Positions 25,868 through 35,023 are shown, counted from the first letter of the stretch. The stretch: DNA of 64,000 bases from Nocardia jinanensis (GCF_014645735.1 NZ_BMMH01000008.1:250550-314549), one strand, 5' to 3'. Notes: a model not told the origin generated them from the sequence alone. Numbers and translations are program-made.

Positions 25868-26916
25868 CCTGCCCCCAATCGTTCGAGCCGCAATGCGGCG
25901 CCGCCCAGCCAGCGGGCGAGGTCCTTGGACTGTGAGTAGTAGCGGTGCATGGAGTGGGTGACATCCACTCCGATACCGCCGTGCAGGTGATGACATTTCT
26001 GCATGGCACGCGGAAGCTCCGCGGCCACAGTGTAGGCGAGCACGTTCAGATCGTCGTCGATCCGCTGCTGCCGCTCCGGACTCGAATCATCCTGTCCGAG
26101 AGCCCAGTTGGCGGAGACCGCCGCCACATGCAGCGTGCGGGACACCACATAGAGGTCGGCGATCTGCTGGGCCACCGCCTGGAACTCGGCGAGCGGCCGG
26201 TTGAACTGGTGACGCGTTCCCACATGGGCTGCGGTCAATTTGACCGCACCCGAGAGCAATCCGTCGGCCGCCGCGCCGATGGCGGCGAGCACGAACCGGT
26301 GCAGCCGCGGGCCCACGTCCGGCAGCAACCTTTCGGCGGGCACCACGACCCCGTCGAGTTTCACCGAGAACTCGGCGAGTTCCCCGGAGACCGACGATGG
26401 GGTCAGCGAGAGTCCCGGCGTGTTCGAATCGACCACGGCGACCCCGGAATCGGTGGTCACCAGTAGCCAGCGAGCCTGATCAGCGCAGGGAACGGCCACC
26501 TTGTAACCGGTGATCCGCACCTCGTCGCCGGTCAGCTCGGCCTCGGTGGTGGGTTCGGTGGTCAGCGGCGCCCCGATTTCGCTGATGGCGGCGGTGAGCA
26601 CCGCGCCCTCGGCCACCGCCGGGAACACCTCCGCGGCCACCGCCTCGGGCACCGCCCCCAGCAGGGGCAGCACCCCGAAGCCCAGGGTGGGCAGCGCCGG
26701 TGCGGCGACGGCATCGGTGGCCAGTTCGGTCAGCAGCACCGATACGGCATCGATGCCCATGTCATCGCCGCCGAACCGCTCCGGTAGTGCTACCGACAAC
26801 AGGCCGGTGGCCGTCAGTGCGGGCCAGAGTCCGGCGTCGCGCGCCGCCTCCCGCTCCAAGAGTCCGACGACGACCTCGGCCACCGCCTCTTGAGCCTCGT
26901 CTCGGGTGAAGTCCAC
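25852..26916 (-). CDS. fadE28: Steroid side-chain acyl-CoA dehydrogenase, alpha subunit
   Basis: A 354-residue acyl-CoA dehydrogenase-like protein matching FadE28/ChsE1 (Rv3544c). It has the reduced helical core typical of the alpha subunit: PALTATGLLSVALPERFGGD, GAAADGLLSGAVKLTAAHVG, TRHQFNRPLAEFQAVAQQIA and the HHLHGGIGVDVTHSMHRYYS signature near the C-terminus. With FadE29 it makes the heterotetrameric ChsE1-ChsE2 enzyme. ATG at 26916; it begins 97 bp after the fadE34 stop. No KstR palindrome is seen in that gap, so transcription probably continues from the fadE34 promoter. In M. tuberculosis cyp125 sits upstream; here fadE34 does. Confidence 0.92.
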   Translation of the reverse strand: MDFTRDEAQEAVAEVVVGLLEREAARDAGLWPALTATGLLSVALPERFGGDDMGIDAVSVLLTELATDAVAAPALPTLGFGVLPLLGAVPEAVAAEVFPAVAEGAVLTAAISEIGAPLTTEPTTEAELTGDEVRITGYKVAVPCADQARWLLVTTDSGVAVVDSNTPGLSLTPSSVSGELAEFSVKLDGVVVPAERLLPDVGPRLHRFVLAAIGAAADGLLSGAVKLTAAHVGTRHQFNRPLAEFQAVAQQIADLYVVSRTLHVAAVSANWALGQDDSSPERQQRIDDDLNVLAYTVAAELPRAMQKCHHLHGGIGVDVTHSMHRYYSQSKDLARWLGGAALRLERLGAGCSSI

Positions 26917-27013
26917 GTTCTGCTCTCCAGTCGTCGTCGCACGAATCAGGCTTACCTCCGCATTCGCTCCGGCCGTGCGCGGTTTGCGGATGGGCTGCGC
27001 CCAGCAGCTCGAA

Positions 27014-29194
27014 TCAAGTGGCCGCGTCGCGGGGTAGTCCCAGAATCCGCTCGGCTGCCACGGTCAACAGGATCTGCTCGGTGCCACCCGCGATCGACAG
27101 ACAGCGGGTGAGCAGGAATTCCGAGGTGTCCTCGGTCGTTCGCGCGCCGGCCGGGCCGGCCACCTCGACGGCGAACTCGGCGACCGCCTGCCGATGCCGT
27201 ACACCCACGAGTTTGCGCACACTGCTCTGCGCGCCGGGATCGGCACCGGCCAGGATCCGGACCGCCGCGCGCTGCTCCAGCAACAGCCCGGCGATCGCGT
27301 CGGCGACGAAACCGCCCAGCCGATCGTTCACCAGCTCCGAGCCGCGTCCGGTCGCCGGGAGTTCGGCGATCAATTCCTCGAGCGCCGGTCCGATCCCGTT
27401 ACCGCTCATGGCGACCCGCTCGGCCGACAGCGTCGAGCGGGCGATCTTCCAGCCGTTACCCAGCGCGCCGACCACACAGTCGTCGGGTACGAAGACTCCG
27501 TCCAGGAAGACCTCGCTGAACCGGGCTTCTCCGGTGATCTGCACCAGCGGCCGGATATCGATCCCAGCACTACGCATATCGACCAGGAAATAGCTGATGC
27601 CCTTGTGCTTGGGCGCGCTCGCGTCGGTGCGGGCCAGGCAGATCGCCCAGTTCGCTTCCTTGGCCAGCGAAGTCCACACCTTCTGGCCGTTCAGCACCCA
27701 ACCGCCCTCGGCCCGTTCGGCGGTGGTGCGCAGGGCCGCCAGATCCGAACCGGCACCCGGTTCGCTGAACAGCTGGCACCACACCACCTCGCCGCGCAGG
27801 GTCGGCCACGCGAAACGTTCGACCTGCTCGGGCGTGCCGTGCTGCAGCAGGGTCGGCACCGCCCAGCCCCCGATGGTCAGATCGGGGACGGTCAGCCCGG
27901 CCCGGCGCAGCTCCTCCGAGATCACCAGCCCGGTCATCGGATCGGCGCCGCGACCGTACGGCACGGGCCAGTGCGGCATGATCAGTCCCGCATCGGCCAG
28001 CGCACCGCGCTGCTCGCCGGCCGGTAACGCACCGATCCGCGCGACCTCGGCGGCGAGTTCGTCGATGACCACCTCGGTATCGGATTCACCGCCGGCCAGG
28101 GCCGCGTCGGCGAACACCCGGTCCGCGCCGGTGGTGCGGCGCCGCCCCGCCCGGGTCAGTTCGGTGACGCGGGCACGCCAGTACGAACCGCCGCCGAGCA
28201 GCTGGCGCAGCGCCGTCGCCCGGCGCAGGTACAGGTGCGCGTCGTGTTCCCAGGTGAAGCCGATACCGCCGAGCACCTGGATGCAGTCCTTCGCGGTTTC
28301 CACCGCGGCGTCCAGGCTGATGGTCGCGGCGATCGCGGCCGCGATCGGCAGCTCGCCACCGCCGGAGTCCACGGCGGCCGCGGCGTCGGCGGCCACCGAC
28401 CGGATGAGTTCGGTGCGGCAGAGCATCCCCGCGCAGATGTGCTTGACGGCCTGGAAGGAGCCGATACGGCGCCCGAACTGCTCGCGTACTTTCGCGTACT
28501 CGACCGCGGTGGACAGGCACCAGCCCGTGACGCCCGCGAGCTCGGCCACGAACAGCGCGACCAGCAGATCTTCTACCGCGTATTCAGGCGCGAACAGCGT
28601 ATCCGGATCGATCCGCACATCGGTACAGCGGACCCGGGCGAGCGGGGTGGTCAGGTCGAGGGGTTCCAGGGTTTCGAGTTGCAATCCGGGCGTATCCGGC
28701 CCGAGCAGGCACCAGCGCCGGCCGTCCGCGGTATCCACCGGCAGCAGCACCGCCGTCCCGGACGCGGCGCCGAGCACCGATTCCCAGCTGCCGCTGAGCG
28801 ATCCGGCGTCGTCGAGCACAGGTACCGACGGTCCGTTTCCGGACGCGGTCTCGTGCCCGGCGACCGTATCGAGCGCGATCCCGCAGGGCTGCTCCTCCGG
28901 TAGCCGACCGGCCGTCACCAACCCGGCGACCGCGGTGGTCAGCAGGGGGCCGCCGACCATATCGTGTGCTGCCTGTTCGATGAATACGGCCAGATCGGAG
29001 ACCGATCCGCCGGCGCCACCGGCATCCTCGGCCACCGCCACCCGGAAGATTCCGAGATCGGTCAGCGTTGCCCAGTAGGTGCGCCAGAAGTCGGTCGCGT
29101 CGGCGCGCATTGTTGCAATCGGTTGCGCCGCTGCTGCCCACCCGCTCATCGACTGTTGAACGGCTTTATGCTCGTCAGTGGTGGCGATGGTCAC
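27014..29194 (-). CDS. fadE34: Double-domain acyl-CoA dehydrogenase of steroid side-chain oxidation
   Basis: A 726-residue protein made of two fused acyl-CoA dehydrogenase modules, as in FadE34/ChsE3 (Rv3573c, about 711 residues). Module 1 (residues 1-360) includes FGRRIGSFQAVKHICAGMLC and GGIGFTWEHDAHLYLRRATA. Module 2 (about 375-726) includes CQLFSEPGAGSDLAALRTTA, GWVLNGQKVWTSLAKEANWA and CLSIAGGTEQILLTVAAERI. The enzyme acts on five-carbon steroid side chains. It starts at a GTG (29194) 35 bp from a perfect KstR operator and is divergent from kstR. It heads the six-gene operon through ltp2. Confidence 0.92.
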   Translation of the reverse strand: MTIATTDEHKAVQQSMSGWAAAAQPIATMRADATDFWRTYWATLTDLGIFRVAVAEDAGGAGGSVSDLAVFIEQAAHDMVGGPLLTTAVAGLVTAGRLPEEQPCGIALDTVAGHETASGNGPSVPVLDDAGSLSGSWESVLGAASGTAVLLPVDTADGRRWCLLGPDTPGLQLETLEPLDLTTPLARVRCTDVRIDPDTLFAPEYAVEDLLVALFVAELAGVTGWCLSTAVEYAKVREQFGRRIGSFQAVKHICAGMLCRTELIRSVAADAAAAVDSGGGELPIAAAIAATISLDAAVETAKDCIQVLGGIGFTWEHDAHLYLRRATALRQLLGGGSYWRARVTELTRAGRRRTTGADRVFADAALAGGESDTEVVIDELAAEVARIGALPAGEQRGALADAGLIMPHWPVPYGRGADPMTGLVISEELRRAGLTVPDLTIGGWAVPTLLQHGTPEQVERFAWPTLRGEVVWCQLFSEPGAGSDLAALRTTAERAEGGWVLNGQKVWTSLAKEANWAICLARTDASAPKHKGISYFLVDMRSAGIDIRPLVQITGEARFSEVFLDGVFVPDDCVVGALGNGWKIARSTLSAERVAMSGNGIGPALEELIAELPATGRGSELVNDRLGGFVADAIAGLLLEQRAAVRILAGADPGAQSSVRKLVGVRHRQAVAEFAVEVAGPAGARTTEDTSEFLLTRCLSIAGGTEQILLTVAAERILGLPRDAAT

Positions 29195-29229
29195 AGTCCA
29201 TACCGCCTTTCCGGCGTGACTCCCACACC

Positions 29230-29243
29230 TAGAACATGTTCTA
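29230..29243. promoter_or_regulatory. KstR operator between fadE34 and kstR
   Basis: TAGAACATGTTCTA is a perfect 14-bp palindrome and fits TnnAACnnGTTnnA at all fixed positions. It sits between the divergent genes, 35 bp from the fadE34 start and 92 bp before the kstR ATG. It should give repression of the side-chain operon and autoregulation of kstR. Confidence 0.88.
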
Positions 29244-29335
29244 ATATCCTCGGCGGGCGGAAGTCAAGAGAAGCGCCTACCGCAATGCCACACGCGCTGA
29301 CGTCCGCGATACGTCACGGAAAGGAAGTCCCCTCC

Positions 29336-29980
29336 ATGGCCAGCCCCTCCCGTTCCCAGCCCGGCGATTCGGATGCGGCAGCCGCCGCCCCCGTCACCAC
29401 GCTGCGGGAGGACGAACTGAGCTCGGCCGCGCAACGCGAACGCCGTAAGCGGATCCTGGACGCGACCCTCGCACTCGCCTCCAAGGGCGGCTACGACGCG
29501 GTGCAGATGCGCGCGGTGGCCGAACGGGCCGATGTCGCGGTGGGCACCCTGTACCGGTACTTCCCGTCCAAGGTGCACCTGCTGGTATCGGCGCTGGCCC
29601 GGGAGTTCGAGCAGTTCGAAGGTAAACGCAAACCACTGTCCGGCCAGTCGCCGGAGGAGCGGATGCACGCACTGCTCTCCCAGATCACCCGGATGATGCA
29701 GCGCGACCCCTTGCTCACCGAAGCCATGACCCGCGCGTTCATGTTCGCCGACGCTTCGGCTGCCGCCGAGGTCGACCGGGTCGGCAAGGTGATGGACCGG
29801 GTGTTCGCCCGGGCCATGAACGACGGCGAACCCACCGATCGCCAGCTCGCCATCGCCCGCGTCATCAGCGATGTGTGGCTGTCGAATCTGGTCGCCTGGC
29901 TCACTCGCCGCGCCTCCGCGACCGATGTCTCCGAACGTCTCGAACTGACCGTCGACCTGCTGCTCGGCAAACGCAACTGA
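29336..29980 (+). CDS. kstR: Cholesterol catabolism repressor KstR
   Basis: A 214-residue TetR-family repressor that closely matches KstR (Rv3574): RERRKRILDATLALASKGGY, DAVQMRAVAERADVAVGTLY, RYFPSKVHLLVSAL and IARVISDVWLSNLVAWLTRR. KstR represses sterol genes and is released by 3-oxo-cholestenoyl-type CoA thioesters. The DNA-binding domain starts near residue 35; the N-terminal 30 residues (Ala/Asp-rich) are longer than in M. tuberculosis. I chose the ATG at 29336 with AAGGAAG upstream over an in-frame ATG at 29285. Its own promoter holds the operator at 29230, and kstD has another. Confidence 0.95.
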   Translation: MASPSRSQPGDSDAAAAAPVTTLREDELSSAAQRERRKRILDATLALASKGGYDAVQMRAVAERADVAVGTLYRYFPSKVHLLVSALAREFEQFEGKRKPLSGQSPEERMHALLSQITRMMQRDPLLTEAMTRAFMFADASAAAEVDRVGKVMDRVFARAMNDGEPTDRQLAIARVISDVWLSNLVAWLTRRASATDVSERLELTVDLLLGKRN

Positions 29981-30298
29981 GACCCGCGCCGCGGCCTCTG
30001 AGGATCCACCGTCGACTTCCCGCCCGGCGACTACAGATTCCGATGAGCCCGGTGATATCCAGGCGTTCGCTGGGGTTTGCGCAGAGCCGGAAAACCTCGC
30101 GATCCGCCACGGGCCGCTGGGGCTCAGCTGAAGATTCCGGCGCGGCCAGGATGTCCGCCGACGACGAGTGGCCGGTCAGCGGCACCACACGCCTGGGGCA
30201 CCTGCCCGCACTTCCCGCCGAATCGGATCGGGGAACGTGACACAGTATTGTCATGCGCGCCCCCTCTTAACGAAAACTCCGATCAATAGGTTGGATGT
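29981..30298. other. Intergenic region between kstR and the trehalose fusion gene
   Basis: About 320 bp. A minus-strand frame contains REVFRLCANPSERLDITGL, faintly like the last helix of STAS domains, but it is too short to call. The last 60 bp before 30299 are AT-richer and probably hold the promoter of the downstream gene. No hairpin terminator for kstR was found. Confidence 0.45.
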
Positions 30299-32851
30299 GT
30301 GAGCGCACAGGATCTGCCACTCGAACTCCGCCGAGCACTGTCGACGGTCGCGCGCGTGCCTCGACTGCTCGTCGCATCGGACTACGACGGGACACTGGCT
30401 CCCATCGTCTCCGATCCGGCCAAGGCGTACCCGCACGGAGAATCCGTCCGGGCCTTACGCGCGCTGGCCGGTCTGTCCGGCACCACGGCCGCGGTCATAT
30501 CCGGCAGAGCGCTGCGTGATCTCGCCGCGCTGTCGCGACTGCCGGTCGAAGTGCAGTTGATCGGTAGCCACGGCTCGGAATTCGATGTGGGCTTCGTGCA
30601 CGCAATCGACAACGATGCCAGGCAGTTGCTACGTGAAGTGGTAACCGCCCTGAACAAGATCGCCGCGGACCATCCCGGCGTCTCGGTGGAGACCAAACCC
30701 GCCAGCGTCGCGCTACACGTGCGAAATGCCTCCCCCGAGGTCGGCCGCCGCGCCCTCGCCCAAGCCCATCAGGGGCCGGCCTGCTGGGTCGGCGTGCAGG
30801 TCACCGAGGGTAAGGCAGTAATCGAGCTGGCCGTGGTGCCGACCGACAAGGGTTCGGCCCTCAGCACGGTCCGCCACCAGGAGAGCGCATCGGCGGCGGT
30901 GTTCTTCGGCGACGACGTCACCGACGAGAAAGCGTTCCGCGCGCTGGCCGGCCCCGATATCGGTATCAAGGTCGGCGAGGGCGAATCGCTGGCCAAATAC
31001 CGGGTCGACAGCACCGAAGCGGTTTCGCACGCGCTGGCCTTCCTGCTCGAGGAGCGCCGTACCTGGCTGGCCGGCGCCAGCGCACCCCGGATCGAACGGC
31101 TGACCATGCTGGCCAGCCCGCGTTCGGTCGCGCTGGTCACTCCCGACGCCACCGTGACCTGGTTCTGCCATCCCGAGCCGGATTCGGCCGCCGTGTTCGC
31201 CCACCTGCTGGGCGGTATCGACGCCGGACACTTCTCGGTGGCTCCTCAGCGGCCGGGCCTGCCGCTTTCCCAGCGGTACGTCGACGGCACCATGACCGTC
31301 GAGACCCGCTGGGCGAAACTACAGGTCACCGACTATCTTCCGCACGATGTCGACCCCGATCGCACCGATCTCACCCGGGTGATCACCGGCTCGGCCCCCG
31401 CCGAGGTCACCTTCGCGCCGCGTCCGGAATTCGGGCAGGTCCCGGTATCTCTCCAGGTGGAGGCCGACGGCCTGCGTGTCTGGGGTACCAACGACCCGGT
31501 CGTCCTGCGCTCGCCCGGTGTCCAGTGGCAGATCCACAGCGACGGCACACACGATTCGGCCACTGCCGTCGTGGACCCGTCCGACGGCCCGATCGTCCTG
31601 GAACTGCGTTGCGGCACACACGATCTGACACCCGCCGCGACAGGTGAGGCCGAACGGCGGCGGATCGCCGAACTGTACTGGTCGGAGTGGGCCCTCGGCC
31701 TGGACCTGCCCGCCCTCAAACCCGACCTGATGAAACGGTCCGCGCTCACCCTGCGCGGTCTGGTGCACGCCCCCTCGGGATCGATCCTGGCCGCGGCCAC
31801 CACCTCGCTGCCCGAGGATATCGGCGGCGTCCGCAACTGGGACTACCGCTACTGCTGGCTGCGCGATGCCGCGCTCACCGCGAGCGCCCTGGTCTCGCTG
31901 GGATCGCTGGGTGAGGCCGAGCAGTATCTGGAATGGGTGCACCGGGTGCTGGAGACTCTGCCCGGCCCCGAACGCCTGCACCCGCTGTACACCATCTACG
32001 GCGAAACCCTGCCGCCGGAAGCTGTGATCGACCAGTTGCCCGGCTATGCCGGTTCCCGCCCGGTGCGGGTGGGCAACGCGGCGAATATGCAGGTCCAGCT
32101 GGATGTATTCGGTCCGATCGTGGATCTCATCACCAGTTTGGCCCACGCGCGGGAGAAACAGGGCACCACCGACCCGCGAAAGGTGCTGCCCGACGCCGAC
32201 TGGGAACTCGTGCACGCCATGGTCTCCGCGGTCCAGCGACGTTGGACCGAACCCGACCACGGCATCTGGGAGATCCGCGGCAACCCCCGCCACCACGTCT
32301 ACTCCAAGGTGATGGGCTGGCTCACGATCGACCGCGCGCTCACCCTGGCGGAGAAGTTCGACCGGCCGGTCGACGCCGACTGGGCGCCGCTGCGTGAAAC
32401 CATCGCGGCCGAGGTCAAGGCAAAGGGCTGGAACGACGAGGTCCAGTCCTACACCGCCGCCTACGACGGCACCGATCTGGACGCGGCGACTCTGCACATC
32501 GGACTCAGCGGCCTCATCGATCCCACCGACCCGCGGTTCGCCGACACGGTGGTGGCCACCGAAGCCGAACTGCGCAGCGGGTCCACGGTATACCGCTACC
32601 ACCACGACGACGGCCTGCCCGGCGGCGAAGGCGGATTCCATCTGTGTGCGGCCTGGCTGGTGGAGGCCTACCTGCTCATCGGTAAACGCTCCGACGCCGA
32701 GGCCCTGTTCGCGCAACTGGTGGACGTGGCCGGGCCGACCGGGCTGCTCAGTGAGGAGTACGACCCGGTCGCGGAACGGTCACTGGGTAACCACCCCCAG
32801 GCCTACAGCCACTTGGGCCTGCTGCGCTGCGCGCAGTTGCTCGGCAAATAG
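30299..32851 (+). CDS. Trehalose-phosphatase fused to GH15-family hydrolase
   Basis: An 850-residue fusion. Residues 1-255 are a HAD-type trehalose-6-phosphate phosphatase (OtsB): nucleophile motif SDYDGTLAP (Asp28, Asp30), VISGRALRDL and the acidic motif FFGDDVTDEKAFRAL. Residues about 265-850 are a GH15 glucoamylase/trehalase-type (alpha/alpha)6 barrel: LPEDIGGVRNWDYRYCWLRD and the Glu-bearing GLLSEEYDP near the C-terminus. The first module makes trehalose, while GH15 members related to mycobacterial trehalase hydrolyse it, so the protein may set a synthesis/turnover balance. Similar fusions are known in Nocardia and Rhodococcus. GTG start at 30299; a strong hairpin terminator follows. Confidence 0.88.
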   Translation: MSAQDLPLELRRALSTVARVPRLLVASDYDGTLAPIVSDPAKAYPHGESVRALRALAGLSGTTAAVISGRALRDLAALSRLPVEVQLIGSHGSEFDVGFVHAIDNDARQLLREVVTALNKIAADHPGVSVETKPASVALHVRNASPEVGRRALAQAHQGPACWVGVQVTEGKAVIELAVVPTDKGSALSTVRHQESASAAVFFGDDVTDEKAFRALAGPDIGIKVGEGESLAKYRVDSTEAVSHALAFLLEERRTWLAGASAPRIERLTMLASPRSVALVTPDATVTWFCHPEPDSAAVFAHLLGGIDAGHFSVAPQRPGLPLSQRYVDGTMTVETRWAKLQVTDYLPHDVDPDRTDLTRVITGSAPAEVTFAPRPEFGQVPVSLQVEADGLRVWGTNDPVVLRSPGVQWQIHSDGTHDSATAVVDPSDGPIVLELRCGTHDLTPAATGEAERRRIAELYWSEWALGLDLPALKPDLMKRSALTLRGLVHAPSGSILAAATTSLPEDIGGVRNWDYRYCWLRDAALTASALVSLGSLGEAEQYLEWVHRVLETLPGPERLHPLYTIYGETLPPEAVIDQLPGYAGSRPVRVGNAANMQVQLDVFGPIVDLITSLAHAREKQGTTDPRKVLPDADWELVHAMVSAVQRRWTEPDHGIWEIRGNPRHHVYSKVMGWLTIDRALTLAEKFDRPVDADWAPLRETIAAEVKAKGWNDEVQSYTAAYDGTDLDAATLHIGLSGLIDPTDPRFADTVVATEAELRSGSTVYRYHHDDGLPGGEGGFHLCAAWLVEAYLLIGKRSDAEALFAQLVDVAGPTGLLSEEYDPVAERSLGNHPQAYSHLGLLRCAQLLGK

Positions 32852-32872
32852 CGCGACTGCTCGGATAGCGAG

Positions 32873-32910
32873 CACGGTGGGCCGCCCGGATCAACGGGCG
32901 GCCCACCGTG
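32873..32910 (+). terminator. Strong hairpin terminator after the trehalose fusion gene
   Basis: Perfect 16-bp stem CACGGTGGGCCGCCCG (32873-32888) and CGGGCGGCCCACCGTG (32895-32910) with the loop GATCAA, followed by TTCGTT. It begins 21 bp after the stop codon. Confidence 0.85.
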
Positions 32911-33075
32911 TTCGTTGGGCGCTTGCTCTCGAAAGGAAGGGTGGGCCCGGCCATGAAGGCGAGCGGTGGACCTGGCGGCCGCACGATGCCGGACCGGGTT
33001 GTGAGGAACCCCGTGCGGTGGGGCGCAATCGAATACTGGCCGGTCGGTTCAGACCTCTCGATCCGGGCTGCTAAA

Positions 33076-33101
33076 GTAAAACGGAAACGATTTCCATTAA
33101 C
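33076..33101. promoter_or_regulatory. Zur-type operator upstream of the metal ABC importer
   Basis: An AT-rich inverted repeat with core GGAAA CGA TTTCC and outer arms GTAAAAC / ATTAAC, like actinobacterial Zur boxes (GAAAACGATTTTC type). It ends 18 bp before the substrate-binding protein start. It implies repression by zinc-bound Zur; a Fur-family relative cannot be excluded. No zur gene is in the window. Confidence 0.65.
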
Positions 33102-33118
33102 TCTGGTAGGTAATTTCC

Positions 33119-34009
33119 GTGTCACCTCACTATGCCCGTAGCGCGCTGGTCATTGCCGTGGGGGTAGCGGCTGCGGCAGCGCTCACCGCCTGCGTCGGAT
33201 CCGGCTCCGACTCCGGTAAACCCTCGGTGGTCGCCTCGACCAACGTCTGGGCCGAAATCGCGAGCACTGTCGCGGGACCCGACGCGGAAGTCACCGCGAT
33301 CATCTCCGACCCCGCCGCCGACCCGCATTCACACGAGACCTCGGCCACCGAATCCGCAGAGCTCAGCGACGCCGACCTGGTGGTGTACAACGGTGGCCAC
33401 TACGACGAATTCGTCGCGAAGGCGATCGAAGGTCGCGATAAGCGCACAGTCGAAGCGGTCGCGGCCCGGGACGAGGCGATCCGGGACGATTCGAACGAAC
33501 ACGTCTGGTACGACATGGAGACCGTCGCGCTGGTCGCCGGGCAGATCGGCGACCAGCTCGCCGAGATCGACCCCGCACACGCCCAGGGCTACACCGATCG
33601 AGCCGCACAGTTCGCCGGCCGGCTCGGGCAGGTCGGCGCGACCACCGACCGGATCGCGGCGGACCACGCCGGCACACCGGTCCTGCAGACCGAACCACTC
33701 GCGTACTACCTGCTGCAGGACGCCGGAACCGTCGACCGGACGCCCCGCGCCTATCAAGAGGCGATCGAGCAGGAGACCGATCCCTCGCCCGCGGCCGTCG
33801 CCGCCACTCGCGACATGATCACCGGTAAACAGGTCGCGGTCCTGGTCTACAACGTGCAGACCGAGGACAAGGTCGGCCGGGATCTGCGGGACGCCGCCGA
33901 CGCCGCCGGTATCCCGGTGGTAGAGGTAACCGAAACCCTGCCACCCGGAACGGATTTCGTAACCTGGCAGACGCAGAACGCCCAGGCACTGGCCGACGCC
34001 ATCGGCTGA
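33119..34009 (+). CDS. znuA: Zinc (metal) ABC transporter substrate-binding lipoprotein
   Basis: A 296-residue periplasmic-type metal-binding protein anchored as a lipoprotein (signal peptide residues 1-24, lipobox LTAC, Cys25). It is a cluster A-I/ZnuA-like fold: PSVVASTNVWAEIASTVAGP, DPAADPHSHETSATESAEL with metal-ligand His, then NEHVWYDMETVALVAGQIGD and the C-terminal TEDKVGRDLRDAADAAGIPV. It captures Zn2+ (or Mn2+) for the ABC complex encoded next. GTG start at 33119 after GGTAGG, 18 bp from a Zur-type box. The symbol is used by function; manganese specificity is not excluded. Confidence 0.85.
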   Translation: MSPHYARSALVIAVGVAAAAALTACVGSGSDSGKPSVVASTNVWAEIASTVAGPDAEVTAIISDPAADPHSHETSATESAELSDADLVVYNGGHYDEFVAKAIEGRDKRTVEAVAARDEAIRDDSNEHVWYDMETVALVAGQIGDQLAEIDPAHAQGYTDRAAQFAGRLGQVGATTDRIAADHAGTPVLQTEPLAYYLLQDAGTVDRTPRAYQEAIEQETDPSPAAVAATRDMITGKQVAVLVYNVQTEDKVGRDLRDAADAAGIPVVEVTETLPPGTDFVTWQTQNAQALADAIG

Positions 34010-34042
34010 CAGCACCCGAGCGCGACGAACGGATGGATCGAA

Positions 34043-35023
34043 ATGAGCGATATCGCTGCGGCGGCTCACCGCGCCGCTCCGGCCGCTGACGGCACCCTCG
34101 TGGCCCAACCCGTCGACGACACCGGCCACTCCCCCGCGCCCGCTCCGGAACCAGCCGTCCGCCTCGAATCGGCCACCCTGGCCTTCGGTGACCGAATCCT
34201 GTGGCGGGAGCTGAACCTCAGCGTCGAGCGTGGCGAGTTCATCGCGGTGCTCGGCCCCAACGGCTCCGGGAAGACCTCGCTACTCCGGGTCCTGCTCGGC
34301 CAGCTCGCCCTGAGCTCGGGCACGGCCCGGATCGCCGGCGCCCCGCCCCGGGCCGGTCACCCCGATATCGGTTACATCCCGCAACAGCGCACCATCGACG
34401 CGGGTGTGCAGCTGCGCGGTACCGATCTGGTCGGGCTCGGGGTGGACGGACATCGCTGGGGACTGGGTCTGCGCGGGCGCGCCGAACGCCGCCGCAAGGT
34501 CGCCGCGGCGATTGCCGATGTCGGCGCCGAGCGGTTCGCGAAAGCTCCACTGGAGAGCATGTCCGGTGGTGAACAGCAGCGACTGCGGGTGGCGCAGGCG
34601 CTCATCGGGGATCCGGCGGTGCTGCTCTGCGACGAACCGCTGCTCAGCCTCGACCTGGCCAGCCAGCAGCTGGTCTCCGGGCTCATCGACGCCCGCCGGC
34701 ACCGCCACGGCACCTCGGTACTGTTCGTCACCCACGAGATCAACCCGATCCTGCCGCTGGTGGACCGGGTCCTGTACCTGGTCGGCGGCAAATTCCGGAT
34801 CGGCACTCCGGACGAGGTCATGACCTCGGAGGTGCTCTCGGAGCTCTACCAGACCGAGGTCGATGTGCTGCGGGTCCGGGGGCGGCTGGTCGTGGTCGGT
34901 ACCGGGGACACAATGGACGCGCTCGGCACCGCCGGTGCGCACTGTCACGGCGAACCGGGCACTCCGCACGCCGGTGACCCCTCGGCCGAACTCACCCAGC
35001 GATCGGGACGGGCGAACGAATAG
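34043..35023 (+). CDS. znuC: Zinc ABC transporter ATP-binding protein
   Basis: A 326-residue ABC ATPase: Walker A LGPNGSGKTSLLR, Q-loop GYIPQQRTID, signature ESMSGGEQQRLRVAQAL, Walker B VLLCDEPLLSLDLA, H-loop LFVTHEIN. It powers metal uptake with the ZnuB permease. It has an N-terminal extension of about 40 Ala/Pro-rich residues and a C-terminal tail with several His/Cys (GAHCHGEPGTPHAG) that could bind zinc. ATG at 34043, 33 bp after znuA; its stop (35021-35023) abuts the znuB start at 35024. Confidence 0.9.
   Translation: MSDIAAAAHRAAPAADGTLVAQPVDDTGHSPAPAPEPAVRLESATLAFGDRILWRELNLSVERGEFIAVLGPNGSGKTSLLRVLLGQLALSSGTARIAGAPPRAGHPDIGYIPQQRTIDAGVQLRGTDLVGLGVDGHRWGLGLRGRAERRRKVAAAIADVGAERFAKAPLESMSGGEQQRLRVAQALIGDPAVLLCDEPLLSLDLASQQLVSGLIDARRHRHGTSVLFVTHEINPILPLVDRVLYLVGGKFRIGTPDEVMTSEVLSELYQTEVDVLRVRGRLVVVGTGDTMDALGTAGAHCHGEPGTPHAGDPSAELTQRSGRANE

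Noticed and set aside
29901..30254. Possible STAS-domain gene (minus) with REVFRLCANPSERLDITGL
   Set aside because: Only one short segment resembles STAS; the rest is Arg/Ser-rich noise and overlaps kstR.
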